NCBI GenBank assembly: GCA_039566865.1
Contig: CM076943.1
Coordinates: 45,640,663-45,704,662, forward strand
Length of the DNA: 64,000 nt
Source of the DNA: Aurelia coerulea
Taxonomy: Eukaryota; Cnidaria; Scyphozoa; Semaeostomeae; Ulmaridae
Direction of reading: 5' to 3'
This document shows, piece by piece, positions 36,582 to 46,756 of this stretch (position 1 is the first letter of the stretch; every line of letters begins with the position of its first letter). The translations under genes were made by a program, and so were the position numbers. The notes under the pieces are model-generated. The model was not told where the DNA came from and did not search any database. It saw only the letters and a list, made by a program, of their open reading frames with translations.

Positions 36582-37899
36582 TTGTGGAGAATGTCTCGGA
36601 CTTCTTCTGCAGCGCATCCAGTCTGCACGTCAAGAGCAGAGAGTTTTGGAGGATCAAGCATCCAATATTTACTAGCAGGCACTTGCAGCAAAAAAATCAA
36701 CCTTTGAAAAATGCAACAACAAGCTTTCAGGGACTCCGAGGAAATCAGAAAATGGGGGACGGAACTTTGTACAAAAAATTACCACAGCACAACATGACGA
36801 TCTGCCTTTCAGAACTGGGTAATTTGCAAGGGGGGGGGCAATGGCCCTGGTTTTTTGTATTTGAAGACTGATGATTCCCTAGCATTTTGACACCAAGTTT
36901 GATAAAATACCATTAGTAGAAGCAACCCAGGCCTACATTTTCTTGGCTACAAAATGAGTCACAACCACATTTGGTCCAAGGTATTTGATATAATGCATCC
37001 TGCAACGTCCTGCATTGAACCAAAAGGCTGATTACATCCTGTAGTTGATTTCTTTCATGAGCAATAATAATGTTCAATGTTCAATTTATGTTCAAACCTC
37101 TTGAAAATTGTATTCATTTGTGTTTATTGATTTTGAGTAGATGATGAAATAGCTCAAAATGCCACAAGCAGAACATAAGAAACCTAACAAGTTTTTGAAG
37201 TGTGCTGGCTCTGCTCTATAACAAACCATATTTGGTAATGTTCTGCTTGTGACATTAGTTAAAAAGAGATTTAAAAGATCAATCATTGCAATCTCTCAAA
37301 GGACGGATCTTGTAACACTTACACAATCTTGAAAGGAGCATGGCTTGAAATAGAGTATATTAACCTAATTCGAGTTTGATCAAGCTTTGCAATATCCCTA
37401 CACAAGAATTATTCTCAAACAGACAACAAATCAAGCTTGTTTGAGTTTGCCTTCAGCAACAAAGATTTGTTTTCCCAAAGGGAAATCCAGCATCATCTGC
37501 TTGAACTGGAAATGAGCTTGAATGGTGACTGTTTTCAGTATGATATCAATCTCACTTTAGATTCTTGTCAGTCTCAAGAGAGTTCAAATCAATTTGCAGA
37601 GCTTGTTTCCCTGAGCCAGTTGTGAGGGTGCATGCTGCAAGCTAGCGCAAGTGGTGCAGAACTCTTACTTGAATCAGGCTCTCAAACATGCTCAAACCAT
37701 ACTCAAAACAAGTTGGTATCAGGCTTGAAGCATGCTACAAACATACTCAATATTTTTGCAAAAGGATTGCCCAACAAATCAAAGTTATGAAGAAGAATGC
37801 CTAGTAAATAATATAGAGTGGAAAGACAGAACACAATTCAGAGATAAATTCTGGTTTAAGAGATCTCAGAAAACAGAAATTTTAATTCCTTCTGTGATA

Positions 37900-38830
37900 G
37901 GTTTGTAGAAAACAAACCACATTCATTTTGGAGAGGACAAAAACTCGACAAATTCTCTTTAGACAAAAAAGCAAGAAACTGAAAAAGTTGGACATATCTG
38001 GGATGCATCACATATCTAGGATGCATCCTAGATGAAAATCTTTCTGGGCAGTCGATGGTAACTAAAGATGCTTGGAAAAATAAATGGCAATTAGCAGGTT
38101 GCTTTTAAATGCTCTTATTCAACCTCATTTTTATCATGCATGCACTTCTTGGTATCCAGGGTTGAATAAGAGGCTGTCCAAAAAAATCTAGATGGCTCAA
38201 AACAAATGCATTTGCTTTTACCTGAATTTGAAAAGCACAGCACATATTGGGGTCACAGAATTCAAGGCTATAAATTGGCGCACTACAAAGAACAGGAGAG
38301 ATCAATGTGTCCATTTCAATGTAAGGAAATTTTTCAAAGGAACTGCCCCAGTGTGCAGCGCTGAGATATTCCCTCTAGTCAACCAGGGCCAAACAACACA
38401 AAAATCCAAGTTCAAATTGGATATTCCATTTCAAAAATATAATGCTGGACAAAAATGCCTGTCTTATCTAGGGCCAAAAACATGGAATAGTCTTTCGTCT
38501 AAAATCAAATCAACAAACAATATTTATGCATTCAAACATAAGATCAAAGAGAACTTTTTCCAAAATATACAGAAAGAGAAAGATGACATAAATGTCTTCT
38601 ACTAAGGACCATATTGAAAATACACATCATGCAACTCTGAATTTCCTTTTTTCTATGTATTTTTGTTATACAGCACCTCTAAGGGGACCATTATGGAAGT
38701 AAAGTCAGCTTGACCTTTTAGTGCTATCCCTGCCACTGTAATTAGGGGTGTTTATCTTTATATTTTTAACATCTAATATTGTATTGTATCTATTTTTTAT
38801 TATCAAACTTGTAGCAAATTGATACATACA
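37900..38830 (+). mobile_element. Degenerate LINE fragment (RT C-terminal region and 3' end)
   Basis: Readable pieces are CTYLGCILDENLSG, NALIQPHFYHACTSWYPGLN and, in the open frame 38192-38605, KCLSYLGPKTWNSL with a lysine-rich end. These are the last third of a non-LTR reverse transcriptase, with stops and frameshifts upstream. The 3' untranslated part carries AAGGGGACCATTATGG... and an ATTGTATTGTATC tail. It is inserted in the P-like element. Confidence 0.7.
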
Positions 38831-38859
38831 TACTTTACATACATAAATATCTGAGCATA

Positions 38860-38970
38860 TACAATACAATATATAGGGTTATTAAAGGAAAACACCCCTA
38901 ATTACAGTGGCAGGGGTAGCAATAGAAGGTCAAGATGACCTTAATTCCATAATAGTCCCCTTTGAGATGC
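38860..38970 (-). mobile_element. Inverted LINE 3'-end fragment
   Basis: ACACCCCTAATTACAGTGGC...AGTCCCCTTT is the reverse complement, with mismatches, of the LINE 3' end at about 38681-38755. It is thus a second, severely truncated copy in tail-to-tail orientation. Confidence 0.65.
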
Positions 38971-40496
38971 TGGTACAACAAAAATGTGAGAGAAAAATAC
39001 AAAACTGTAGTTTTGAAAAGCTTTTTGTTCACTTGAATGTCACTGAACTGATTGCAAATGAAATTTGGAAAATCTGTTGTAAGAAATCATGATGCAGATA
39101 CCTGAGAATATGTTAAAACAACTTAATGCTATAAGTTTATTCCATTATTTTAGAATATCAGACATTTTACAACCAACATCCTCTACAAGCACCTGATCCT
39201 GTTCTGCCAACTGTGGTTGGTATTGGAAAAACATTTAGTAAAGAAACCTTTTAAATGTTGTATGAATATGAATTGCTACACCAACTAAGAAACTGCTAAG
39301 AAACTTTCAGCACTTAAATTCAATAAATTTAAGAAACATTCCATTGTAGGTAAATTTCTTAGTTTCTTTTAAAACAATCCCTGTATATGTTCACAAGTTA
39401 TTGTTCGTTCAATAATATGCACAGATTGAGCTGCTACAATTGCAATTAATTAATCTGTATTTTGTTGTTGTGAACTTCTACTACAGTAATTGCATAAAAT
39501 TCCTTCATTCTCAAATTGTCTAAATTGACAATCAGCATACAGTGTGCTAGTTCAAAATGGATTCTCCTGTTCCCAGATAGCAAGATTTGTCTCCATGATT
39601 AAATTTAGACCATTAGAACATCGTCAAACTTCTTTGATTAAAATTCTTACTCTTCTTTGATCTACTCTTTTAAACTTCACTCTTCTCACTGTCCATATCA
39701 TGATAGAGTTCTTGGCTGCAGAATGTTGTTGCTATTAAACATGGGTAGAGACTGGGGCTAAATTCACAACAGACACGATTGATGCTATTGTAGATTTGAA
39801 GCAGTTGCTGTGAAAACTGCAAGTTTCACTGAAGAATCCAGATATACCTTTATTTCCCGAACTTGTCCATACAATTTTCTGAAGGCCAGGTTTCTGAGTA
39901 GTGCCAGGTCCCTGAAAGAATGAAAATTGAAAATGTGAGCCACAATATACTATGTACCAGCCTAATCTTTTTGACATCCAGATACCTCTCCAAAGAGCTA
40001 TTTGAAGCTGAGTCTTAGAAACTCATTTAAAACTTTGGTAGGCAAAGTGTCATAAAATTCAAGAAACTGTCTACCTGCCCCAGCCTTTTTAGTTTCTTTA
40101 AAAACATATGAAAAGTCTTAGACAGCTGCTTCATTGTCTCTCCTCTACTTTAAAGGTTTAAAATCTACATTCCACATTATCTTTTAATCATGCACTGGTA
40201 CTCATGAAACGAGAAACACATTAATTTGGTGCCTCGGTCTGCTTCAGTTAAGTAAGTAATGTGCCAATGTAAATCCAAAAAAACATACGATCCAAATACT
40301 AACCACTTACCTTTGTGCAATACAGTGAGCTTCATGAAATGCAACACATACACAGTTCTCGGAGAACGTGGTGAAAGAGAGGTATTTTCGCCAACGATCT
40401 GTTGCTACGATGTGAAGATGCGATGCTGAATATCCCTCCTTCTTCGATGTCTGTCAGAACCTCCTCTGTCTGACTCTGTCAGAACCTCCTCTGTCA

Positions 40497-41954
40497 GAAA
40501 ATGCCGACATTTTTTCTGAAGTTTTACAATCAAATCTAAACAGCTGCATCGCTAAATTAGATTTCCCTAAAGAGCTTAAGGCTGGTGACGTCAGTGCTCT
40601 CTTTAAGACTGCTGATACATTAAGCAAGAAAAATTACAGACCCATTACTGTACTCCCTCCTATTTCTAAGGTATTTGAGAGAATTATGTATGAGCAAATG
40701 ATGACTTTTGTCATAAGTTTCTTATCAAATTTTCTTTGCGGATTTAGAAAGGGGTATAATACACAGCACGCACTTCTAAACCTGATAGAAAAATGCAAAA
40801 AGATTTTGGACAAAAAAGGTTACACTGGCGCAATTTTGATGGATCTCTCAAAAGCGTTTGATTGCCTTGACCATGAACTCTTAATTGCAAAGCTTGATGC
40901 ATATGGTTTCAGTAGAAATGCGCTGCTTTTTATCCACAGCTATCTCACCAATAGAAAACAAAGGGTAAAAGTGAATGGAGCATTTAGTGAATGGCAAGAG
41001 ACAAAACTAGGTGTCCCTCAAGGGTCTGTCTTAGGGCCCCTCCTCTTTAATATCTATATTAATGATCTGTTTTATTTAATAAAGGACACAAACATTTGTA
41101 ATTATGCCGATGATACGACTATCTATGTGTGTGATTATCAGCTTGAAAACATTCAGAATCGGTTAGAGCAGGATGCTTCGAAACTCTCTGGATGGTTCCA
41201 TGATAACTACATGAAGTTAAATGATGACAAATGTCACTTGCTAGTATTTGGTGATAAAACTAAAGATCTTTCTGTGACAGTGGGAAATTCTTTGATCAAG
41301 GAGAGCACTGAAGAAAAGCTCCTAGGTGTTACGTTAGATAAAAATCTTAGTTTCAAAACCCACCTAGATTCCCTCTGTAAAAAGGCTAGTCAGAAACTTC
41401 ATGCACTGGCGCGGATATCAAAGTTTATGAGTATAGACAAAATAGTACTGATGATGAATACTTTTGTTATGTCACAGTTTAGCTATTGTCCTCTGATCTG
41501 GATGTTTCATGACAGACGTATAAATAATAAAGTAAATAAGATTCATGAACGAGCTCTACGAATCGCATACAAAGATAGTCGCTCTTGTCTTGAATCCCTC
41601 TTAGAGAGGAATAAATCTGTGTCTCTTCATCAGAAGAATCTGCAGTTTTTGTTGGTTGAAATTTTTAAAACGAAGGCAAATCTAAATCCAAACTTCATGA
41701 AAGATATTTTTGTTGAAAAAACGGAAAACTATAATTTAAGAAGTGGGAGTACTCTCCAGTTACCAAAAGCCAGAACAACAACATACGGAATAGAATCTAT
41801 ATCGTTTCTAGGACAACGGCTTTGGCATGCATTGCCTGAAAGTTTAAAGCAATCTGAAAATCTAGCAATATTCAAAAAGAAAATAAGGAACTGGAAAATA
41901 GACTGTAACTGTCGACTTTGTAAAATATATATTGCAGATTTGGGGTATTTATAG
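40497..41954 (+). CDS. LINE reverse transcriptase, open but 5'-truncated
   Basis: A 485-codon open frame (first ATG at 40686) encodes reverse transcriptase without interruption. It shows KNYRPITVLPPISKVFERI, then FRKGYNTQHALL, then MDLSKAFDCLDHELL. GVPQGSVLGPLLFNIYINDL and the catalytic NYADDTTIY follow, and LGVTLDKNLSFKTHL begins the thumb. The C-terminal region has YCPLIWMFHDRRINNKVNKI and RTTTYGIESISFLGQRLW. The endonuclease and the beginning of the RT are missing, as is usual for incomplete reverse transcription, so it cannot move on its own. The lack of stops shows that this insertion is younger than the LINE split by the P-like element. Confidence 0.88.
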   Translation, partial: ENADIFSEVLQSNLNSCIAKLDFPKELKAGDVSALFKTADTLSKKNYRPITVLPPISKVFERIMYEQMMTFVISFLSNFLCGFRKGYNTQHALLNLIEKCKKILDKKGYTGAILMDLSKAFDCLDHELLIAKLDAYGFSRNALLFIHSYLTNRKQRVKVNGAFSEWQETKLGVPQGSVLGPLLFNIYINDLFYLIKDTNICNYADDTTIYVCDYQLENIQNRLEQDASKLSGWFHDNYMKLNDDKCHLLVFGDKTKDLSVTVGNSLIKESTEEKLLGVTLDKNLSFKTHLDSLCKKASQKLHALARISKFMSIDKIVLMMNTFVMSQFSYCPLIWMFHDRRINNKVNKIHERALRIAYKDSRSCLESLLERNKSVSLHQKNLQFLLVEIFKTKANLNPNFMKDIFVEKTENYNLRSGSTLQLPKARTTTYGIESISFLGQRLWHALPESLKQSENLAIFKKKIRNWKIDCNCRLCKIYIADLGYL

Positions 41955-42080
41955 TTGATTTTCATAAATTTTGTATATATGGTATTATGTAAATAGGTAA
42001 ATAGTTGGCTTTAATTAGCTGTAGTTAGCTACTTTTTCCTGCTGCCAACTGTAAATAAATCATTTATTATATTATTATTA
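40497..42080 (+). mobile_element. 5'-truncated LINE inserted in the helicase gene
   Basis: The element begins abruptly inside its reverse-transcriptase ORF and ends with an AATAAATCATTTATTATATTATTATTAT tail at about 42080. A 21-bp direct repeat, TCTGTCAGAACC..., at its 5' border looks like a junction rearrangement. No matching duplication is seen at the 3' border. Helicase coding sequence resumes on both sides. Confidence 0.8.
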
Positions 42081-42527
42081 TGACTGCAGTCGACTGGTCA
42101 GAATGAATTGCAGCAGTGTTGATACCAATGTTCTTGAGTTTCCCTACTTGATCAAGCATCAACGACTGGAGTGGTGAATAACGAGTATGGAATTTAGAAA
42201 GGATTCACATCTTAAATAATCAGCAACCATCAAGGGAATGGCCTGAAAAATCAGCGACTTCCCATATCCTGGAGGTGCACTAAAGTAAAGGTTCTTCCCT
42301 TGAAAGAAACAGCAAAGGGCCTTTTCTTGATCCTCAAACATGTTGGGAACGCGATAATATAACTTAACAAATTCCAATCCTTCTTTTAAACCTTTCAGCG
42401 CTCCAAACTACATTTCTCACAGCTCCACACTACTTCGCCATTTTGAAACGAATGAGCAAGCACCGCGCGGCGTGATTACTCGTGTACGAACATTTTTGTC
42501 CAATCAAAATCCGAGCTGCTTCCCAAA

Positions 42528-42535
42528 CTTTTATA
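42528..42535 (-). promoter_or_regulatory. TATA box, probable helicase promoter
   Basis: TATAAAAG on the minus strand lies about 95 bp inside the right end of the P-like element and about 80 bp upstream of ATGGCGAAG. That arrangement fits a promoter for the helicase remnant. Confidence 0.4.
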
Positions 42536-42582
42536 GGAAATTGATTGATCAATCACGATGAGGTAGACAAGCGTGTCGACTT

Positions 42583-42630
42583 TGTTGCGCAGACTCTACA
42601 CTTTAGGATAGTCGAGTCTGCACGCAGGCT
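42583..42630 (-). repeat. Right terminal inverted repeat and hairpin of the P-like element
   Basis: Read inward, AGCCTGCGTGCAGACTC is followed by GACTATCCTAAAGTGTAGAG and TCTGCGC. The inner CAGACTCTAC pairs with GTCGAGTCTG to form a terminal stem-loop like that of the left end. Confidence 0.75.
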
Positions 42631-42633
42631 ACT

Positions 42634-44163
42634 ATTGGCTTTGCTTTGCCGGATTTCTTTCGTTACTGCATTACGTAGCCTTTTGTAAGCTGACCATTCA
42701 CGTTCACAACCAGTCTGCCTTGCTTTCCTAAGATGGTAATCCCTCTCGTGCATTTTTTGCTTTATTTCTTTGGTTAACCACGTGCAGCTACGCCCTCGTT
42801 TACATCTTTCAACGAAAGGAGCGTGGCGATCAATCACTGCTGTTAATTTCTGCTTGAATAAATCCCAACCTGCGTTTATTCTCTCGTTGATTTGTCCAGT
42901 CTGTAAGACTTCTATCCAATCAACGTTCTGCAAGTCATCTTTGAAAGCTTCTTTATTGTATTTTGAAAAATCTCGCGTTAAAATTGTCTTTGGGACGAAC
43001 TTTTGCACGTGCATTTTTCTAACAATTCCTGAGAGATCATGATCACTAAATGAATTTGCATGGACAATAGAGTTGCAAATCTTAGTTTTATCTGTTGTTG
43101 CAATAATGTCGATCAGCGTTTTTGTTTTCCTTGTTGTCCTTGTTGGTGACTGGATAAGTTGCTTGAATCCATTGATTCGTAGGGCATCTTTTATTTCTTT
43201 ATGATCATTAGGGACCAAGTAATTGCAATTTAAGTCGCCAGCAAGAATGGTTTCTTTATTTTCATTTGTTGCTAATTCAAGCATTTCTTGGAATTTCGCT
43301 GTGAAGTTTCTGTCGCTGTAGGCCGAGTTATCAGGGGGTCTATAGGCAAAGCACAGCAAGATGGATTTTGATTTTACGATGAAAATTTCAATGAAGATGG
43401 CTTCCAGACCAGGGGACTCAAGGTCTCTCCTTCTATGATACTGAATGTCATTGCGAATATAACAGAGAACGCCCCCGTAATGACCTTTACCTCTGTCTGC
43501 CCGCTCAAGAGTGTAGCCGTCTATGTATAGCTCCTCATCTAATACTGAACGGTGCAAGTGGGTTTCCGTTAGGCCATATGCATGGATGTTTCGGTGAGTC
43601 CCCGTTAGTAGCAACCTGACTTTCTCTATTTTACAAAGTAACCCATTTATGTTTTGATGGAAAAATTTAAGACCCCTGTTCTTACTGCAGAAACTATCTA
43701 GCTCTTCGTGTACCCATTCTTCGGGGGTTTCACTCTCTAAATTGGGAAATTTGTCGACACTGCAAGTTCTGCAATAAAGCTCTTCTGAGTTATCAGCAAA
43801 ACGATCTGTCATACATTTCAAGTGAGACTTCAGCTTGCAGTTGAAGCAAACAGCACTACTCTGGTTCTTTCTGATGCATTTTGAACAGGATGGACAGCTT
43901 ATACCTCTCGGGCCAGGGCAGGTTTCAATGTCACCCGCCAATAACAACAACAGTTGTAGAGCACTTCGCGTGCAACTGAAAGTTGCTTTCCTTTGTTGCA
44001 TTTGCCATATCGAGGAGTAAATAAAGCTTTCTTTTACATCGTTTGACACTCTGTAGGTTTCCCAATAACAACAAGATGATGAATTTGTTAAGCTTGGCTT
44101 TTTAACAGCAAATATGACGACTGCAAAAGCGACAATTTTCAGAGCGACTGCTACGAGCGCCAT
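42634..44163 (-). CDS. LINE ORF N-terminal half: 2A-like motif, zinc knuckles, APE-type endonuclease
   Basis: This is the 5' half of the LINE whose reverse transcriptase is at 25385-26898. The product starts MALVAVALKIVAFAVVIFAV, a hydrophobic segment. Residues 70-85 read QLLLLLAGDIETCPGP, the pattern of a 2A ribosome-skipping peptide (consensus D-[VI]-E-x-N-P-G-P) with Cys instead of Asn. Cys/His knuckles follow (CPSCSKC, CFNCKLKSHLKC, CRTC). The AP-endonuclease domain then has HQNINGL, LTETHLH, FAYRPPDNS, AGDLNCNY and SFSDHD, so all key acidic, Asn and His residues are present. The frame is open up to RNAVTKEIRQSKAN, where the P-like element begins; the reading beyond that is transposon sequence. 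Its intact frame contrasts with the stops in the 3' half. Confidence 0.88.
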
Positions 44164-45237
44164 CTTGAATTTTCTCTTCTTGGATTAGGAATGGCCGATT
44201 AAGGCCGGATAAATTACTGAACCTAATTGAACACATTGGCAATAAAACAAGACAGTTTTCAATATTATTGCTTTGATAATCATGGAGCAGTGGCCTTCAA
44301 GCGGGGATCCTTTTTTCTGACTCACCCGATACAATTTTGTGATGTAGCTATTTTTCTGAAAAATACCATTTTGTGGAGAACTTTCGGCTTCCTAGCAATG
44401 ACAGGTTAATGGATAGACCCCTAGGAATACAAGATGAACAACACTAGTTTTTTGTGTGCTCTAACACAATGCATGTGTTGTTTCAATCTTAGGTAGAGAA
44501 ACAGTGTTTTTATGTACGAAGTAAAACGATTACATAAAGGTGTGATTGTCTTTGTTGAGAAATTCACATCAATTTGCATAGTTAGTTGCATCAATGAAAA
44601 TTGGCAAGCAAATGCCTCGCGTATTTTTTTACTAACAAGATTCATTTTGCGATGCAAGGTAATAATTGACTCTCGTGTTGCCTTCGTCAAGGGGTGTACC
44701 ACTATTCCGAAAAGTTTTAAAACAACAGGATTTTTGGGGATTTTTGTGGATTTTTCTTGAAAACGAGAGCTTTTTTGCCAAAGGTGATTTTTGCAGAGCG
44801 ATACGCCCCTCGGCCTTCATAGCCGCCATGCAAAAGATTCCTAGTACCTGTAATTTTCATTCTTTATTTTCATCTAGCAGAGGACTACGGGATGGATGAA
44901 ACGATCATTCATCGATCAACTTCAACGAAACATGAATAACTGATTTGAATGCAAAGGCTAATTTAGCTGTTGAAATTTATTTTACTTAAATTGGCAATGC
45001 CCTTGTAAAGTTATGGACATTTTTACATGAAAACCTTTTCTGAAAGTGTGTAAAAAAGACCAGATATTTCTGTCAGATAGCAAACAGGAAGAAACCTTGT
45101 CTTGCCCGAAAGACAGTCAAGTTCCTTTTTGTTAAATATTGGTATTCTTAGTTGTTTCCTTCCTAAATCCATGATAAACCAAGGGCCTTGTAGGAAGAGA
45201 TTACGTTAGGCCCTTATCAGCGATTCAGCACATTTCA

Positions 45238-45848
45238 TACCGGGTGTCCCAAAAAAATGTATACGGATTTGGTTGACTCCAGCGATGTGAATTTGGCTTC
45301 AATCAATGTCTAATCACTCTAAAAATGTTCGTCGATAGTTAACTTGAACATAGGTACTTCGTTTGTTGGTATTTGTGCTTTGAGAACAGACATGTCAATC
45401 TTGAAAGCTCGAATTTGCCTCTTCCTGCAAACCAGAGCTTTAGCCTTTTGGCCAAAGTAAATTCTTAAGTCACAGCGCATAAATCAACGATAGCCTTGAT
45501 AAGATTTGAACAATATTAGATCTTGTGTTGTTCTGTTTTCCAGAAGTCACCCCCTAGTCACCCTTTGGGCAGTTTCTTAATTTTTCATTAATTTCAGTTC
45601 TTAATTTCGATGTGCTTCAGGCATTTGCTTAGGCCAAAAGGCCAAAGCTCTGGTTTGCATGTGGACGCAAATTTGAGCTTTCAAGATTGACATTTCTGCT
45701 CTCAAAGCACCAATACCAACAAACGAGGCATCTATAATGTTCAAGTTAACTATCGAGGAACATTTTGAGAGTGATTAGCCATTGATTAAAGCTAAATTCA
45801 CATCGCTGGAGTCAACCAAATCTGTATACTTTTTTGGGACACCCGGTA
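45238..45848. mobile_element. Mariner-like MITE, family C copy 2
   Basis: The ends TACCGGGTGTCCCAAAAAAA and TTTTTTGGGACACCCGGTA and the interior (GATTTGGTTGACTCCAGCGA, GTTAACTTGAACATAGGTAC) match the copy at 15139-15739. Confidence 0.85.
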
Positions 45849-46598
45849 CATCTCTAAAATCCAGAATTGTAAAAACATTCCAGAATTGACATTGCTATTT
45901 CTCTGCTTATTTTTCGCTTTTGCTTTTCTTTTCAAAAGTAGTATATCCATCGTTTTACAAGTTGAAACACAGCTGTAAACTGTGCATCGCCAGTTTTCAT
46001 TTCAAACCAGAAAATGACAGCAGATTGTATTTGCATTTCAACTTTCTTAAACGATGGATTTATTTGTTGGAAAAAAGCAAAACCGTAGAGTCACCGGAGA
46101 AAGCTCAACGACCATTCTGGTGTGTTTATCATGATTCTAGATTTACAAAGATGTCCACGAAATATACTCTGCACTACCGATGGGTTTAATGAACGATCTC
46201 CCTATGGCCCTTCGATAAACCTGCAAAGTTGATCAAACATTATTCACTTTCAAAACAATGTTCTTGGCTTAAATTTAAGTTGATGCCAAATAATTCTCCA
46301 AAGAAGGAAACCAGTAGAAGGGAAAGTAGATGATTGGGCTCCCTTTTTTAGCCATTGAGTTTCAGAATTCACATGAATCGTTCGGAGAGTTTGAAGAAAA
46401 TCTTTGCTTGTGACATGCGAAATCAAGCAAAAACATTTTTGCAACAATTTGTTATTGGGTACGTTAGCCAGTTAAATTTTTTTGTGCCAGACAAAAGTAC
46501 CGGTAGGATTTCATATGTTTGCTGAATAATATCAGATCATTTTAACAGGGCTTTAGACAAAACGGAAAATTAAAGTCTCATATCTCGAATTATATGTC

Positions 46599-46756
46599 CA
46601 GGCCCGTAGGAAGTGGGGGGTAGGGGGGGGCTCAAGCCCCCCAATAATTTTCTAAAACAATGGTGCTACGTCACATGACTTAATTAGATGTATTGTTCTC
46701 TATTGTTTTAAGAACAATTGCCCCCCCCCAATCCGAAGCTTCTTCCTACGGCCCTG
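46599..46756. mobile_element. Short hAT-type MITE
   Basis: CAGGCCCGTAGGAAG and CTTCCTACGGCCCTG are inverted ends. ATATGTC flanks at 46592-46598 and 46757-46763. G- and C-runs lie just inside the ends. Confidence 0.82.

Larger units (their letters stand above)
39735..42407 (-). pseudogene. RecQ-like helicase of the P-like element, frameshifted and split by a LINE
   Basis: Recognisable blocks appear in RecQ order. EDQEKALCCFFQGKNLYFSA with PPGYGKSLIFQ is motif I (Walker A), near 42250-42350. A one-base shift follows, then SLMLDQVGKLKNIGINTAA (motif Ia/Ib). The LINE at 40497-42080 comes next. Beyond it are EVLTDIEEGG, a second shift, RWRKYL and VAFHEAHCIAQ (a DEAH-box variant) ending at donor 40311. 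A GT-AG intron with matching phase leads to 39911, LLRNLAFRKLYGQV and VFTATAS (motif III); another shift then gives KSTIASIVSVVN. The first acidic residue of the DEAH box is replaced by His-like FHEAH. Motifs IV-VI were not recognised downstream. A TATAAAAG on this strand at 42528-42535 and ATGGCGAAG near 42450 look like its promoter and original start, now followed by stops. RecQ enzymes unwind DNA. Here the gene is dead, but its place inside the terminal repeats suggests it was cargo of the element. Confidence 0.78.
26902..42630. mobile_element. 15.7-kb P-like DNA transposon with transposase, accessory ORF and RecQ-like helicase
   Basis: Both ends begin with AGCCTGCGTGCAGACTC, as a 17-bp perfect inverted repeat at 26902-26918 and 42614-42630. 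The triplet ACT flanks both ends (26899-26901 and 42631-42633). It interrupts a LINE whose two halves lie immediately outside. Inside, in order, are an unrecognised 561-codon ORF (+), a two-exon P/THAP9-type transposase (-) and a decayed RecQ-like helicase (-). P elements normally leave 7-8-bp duplications, so the 3-bp ACT match could be a real family difference or chance combined with loss of LINE sequence at the site. Secondary insertions are a SINE at 31586, a LINE fragment at 37.9 kb, a LINE at 40497 and a family G MITE near 30 kb. Confidence 0.82.
25251..44186 (-). mobile_element. Non-LTR retrotransposon (LINE), split by the P-like transposon
   Basis: The 3' end on this strand is a short ATT-repeat tail at 25251-25265, next to MITE A. 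The reverse-transcriptase region occupies 25385-26898 and the endonuclease region 42634-44163, in the same orientation and correct order, with the 15.7-kb element between. Roughly 60-80 codons that normally link the two domains are not found on either side, so some sequence was lost around the insertion. The match of the outer MITE halves confirms that both pieces are one insertion. Confidence 0.85.
24774..44331. mobile_element. MITE family A copy 1, split by about 18.9 kb of nested insertions
   Basis: The left half (24774-25250) runs from TACCGGGTGAGTCAG through CATCCATATCCGTGGG. The right half (about 44187-44331) resumes at AGGAATGGCC and ends ACTCACCCGATA. Joined, they match the uninterrupted element at 63123-63702, where CGTGGGAAGGAATG is continuous. 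The LINE at 25251-44186 is therefore inserted exactly between the halves. Confidence 0.85.

Noticed and set aside
37092..37286. Minus-strand ORF MIDLLNLFLTNV... considered as RecQ motif IV
   Set aside because: The resemblance is too weak and the spacing from motif III is too long to claim.
43061..44020. Plus-strand ORFs opposite the LINE endonuclease
   Set aside because: They are antisense shadows of a well-supported coding frame.
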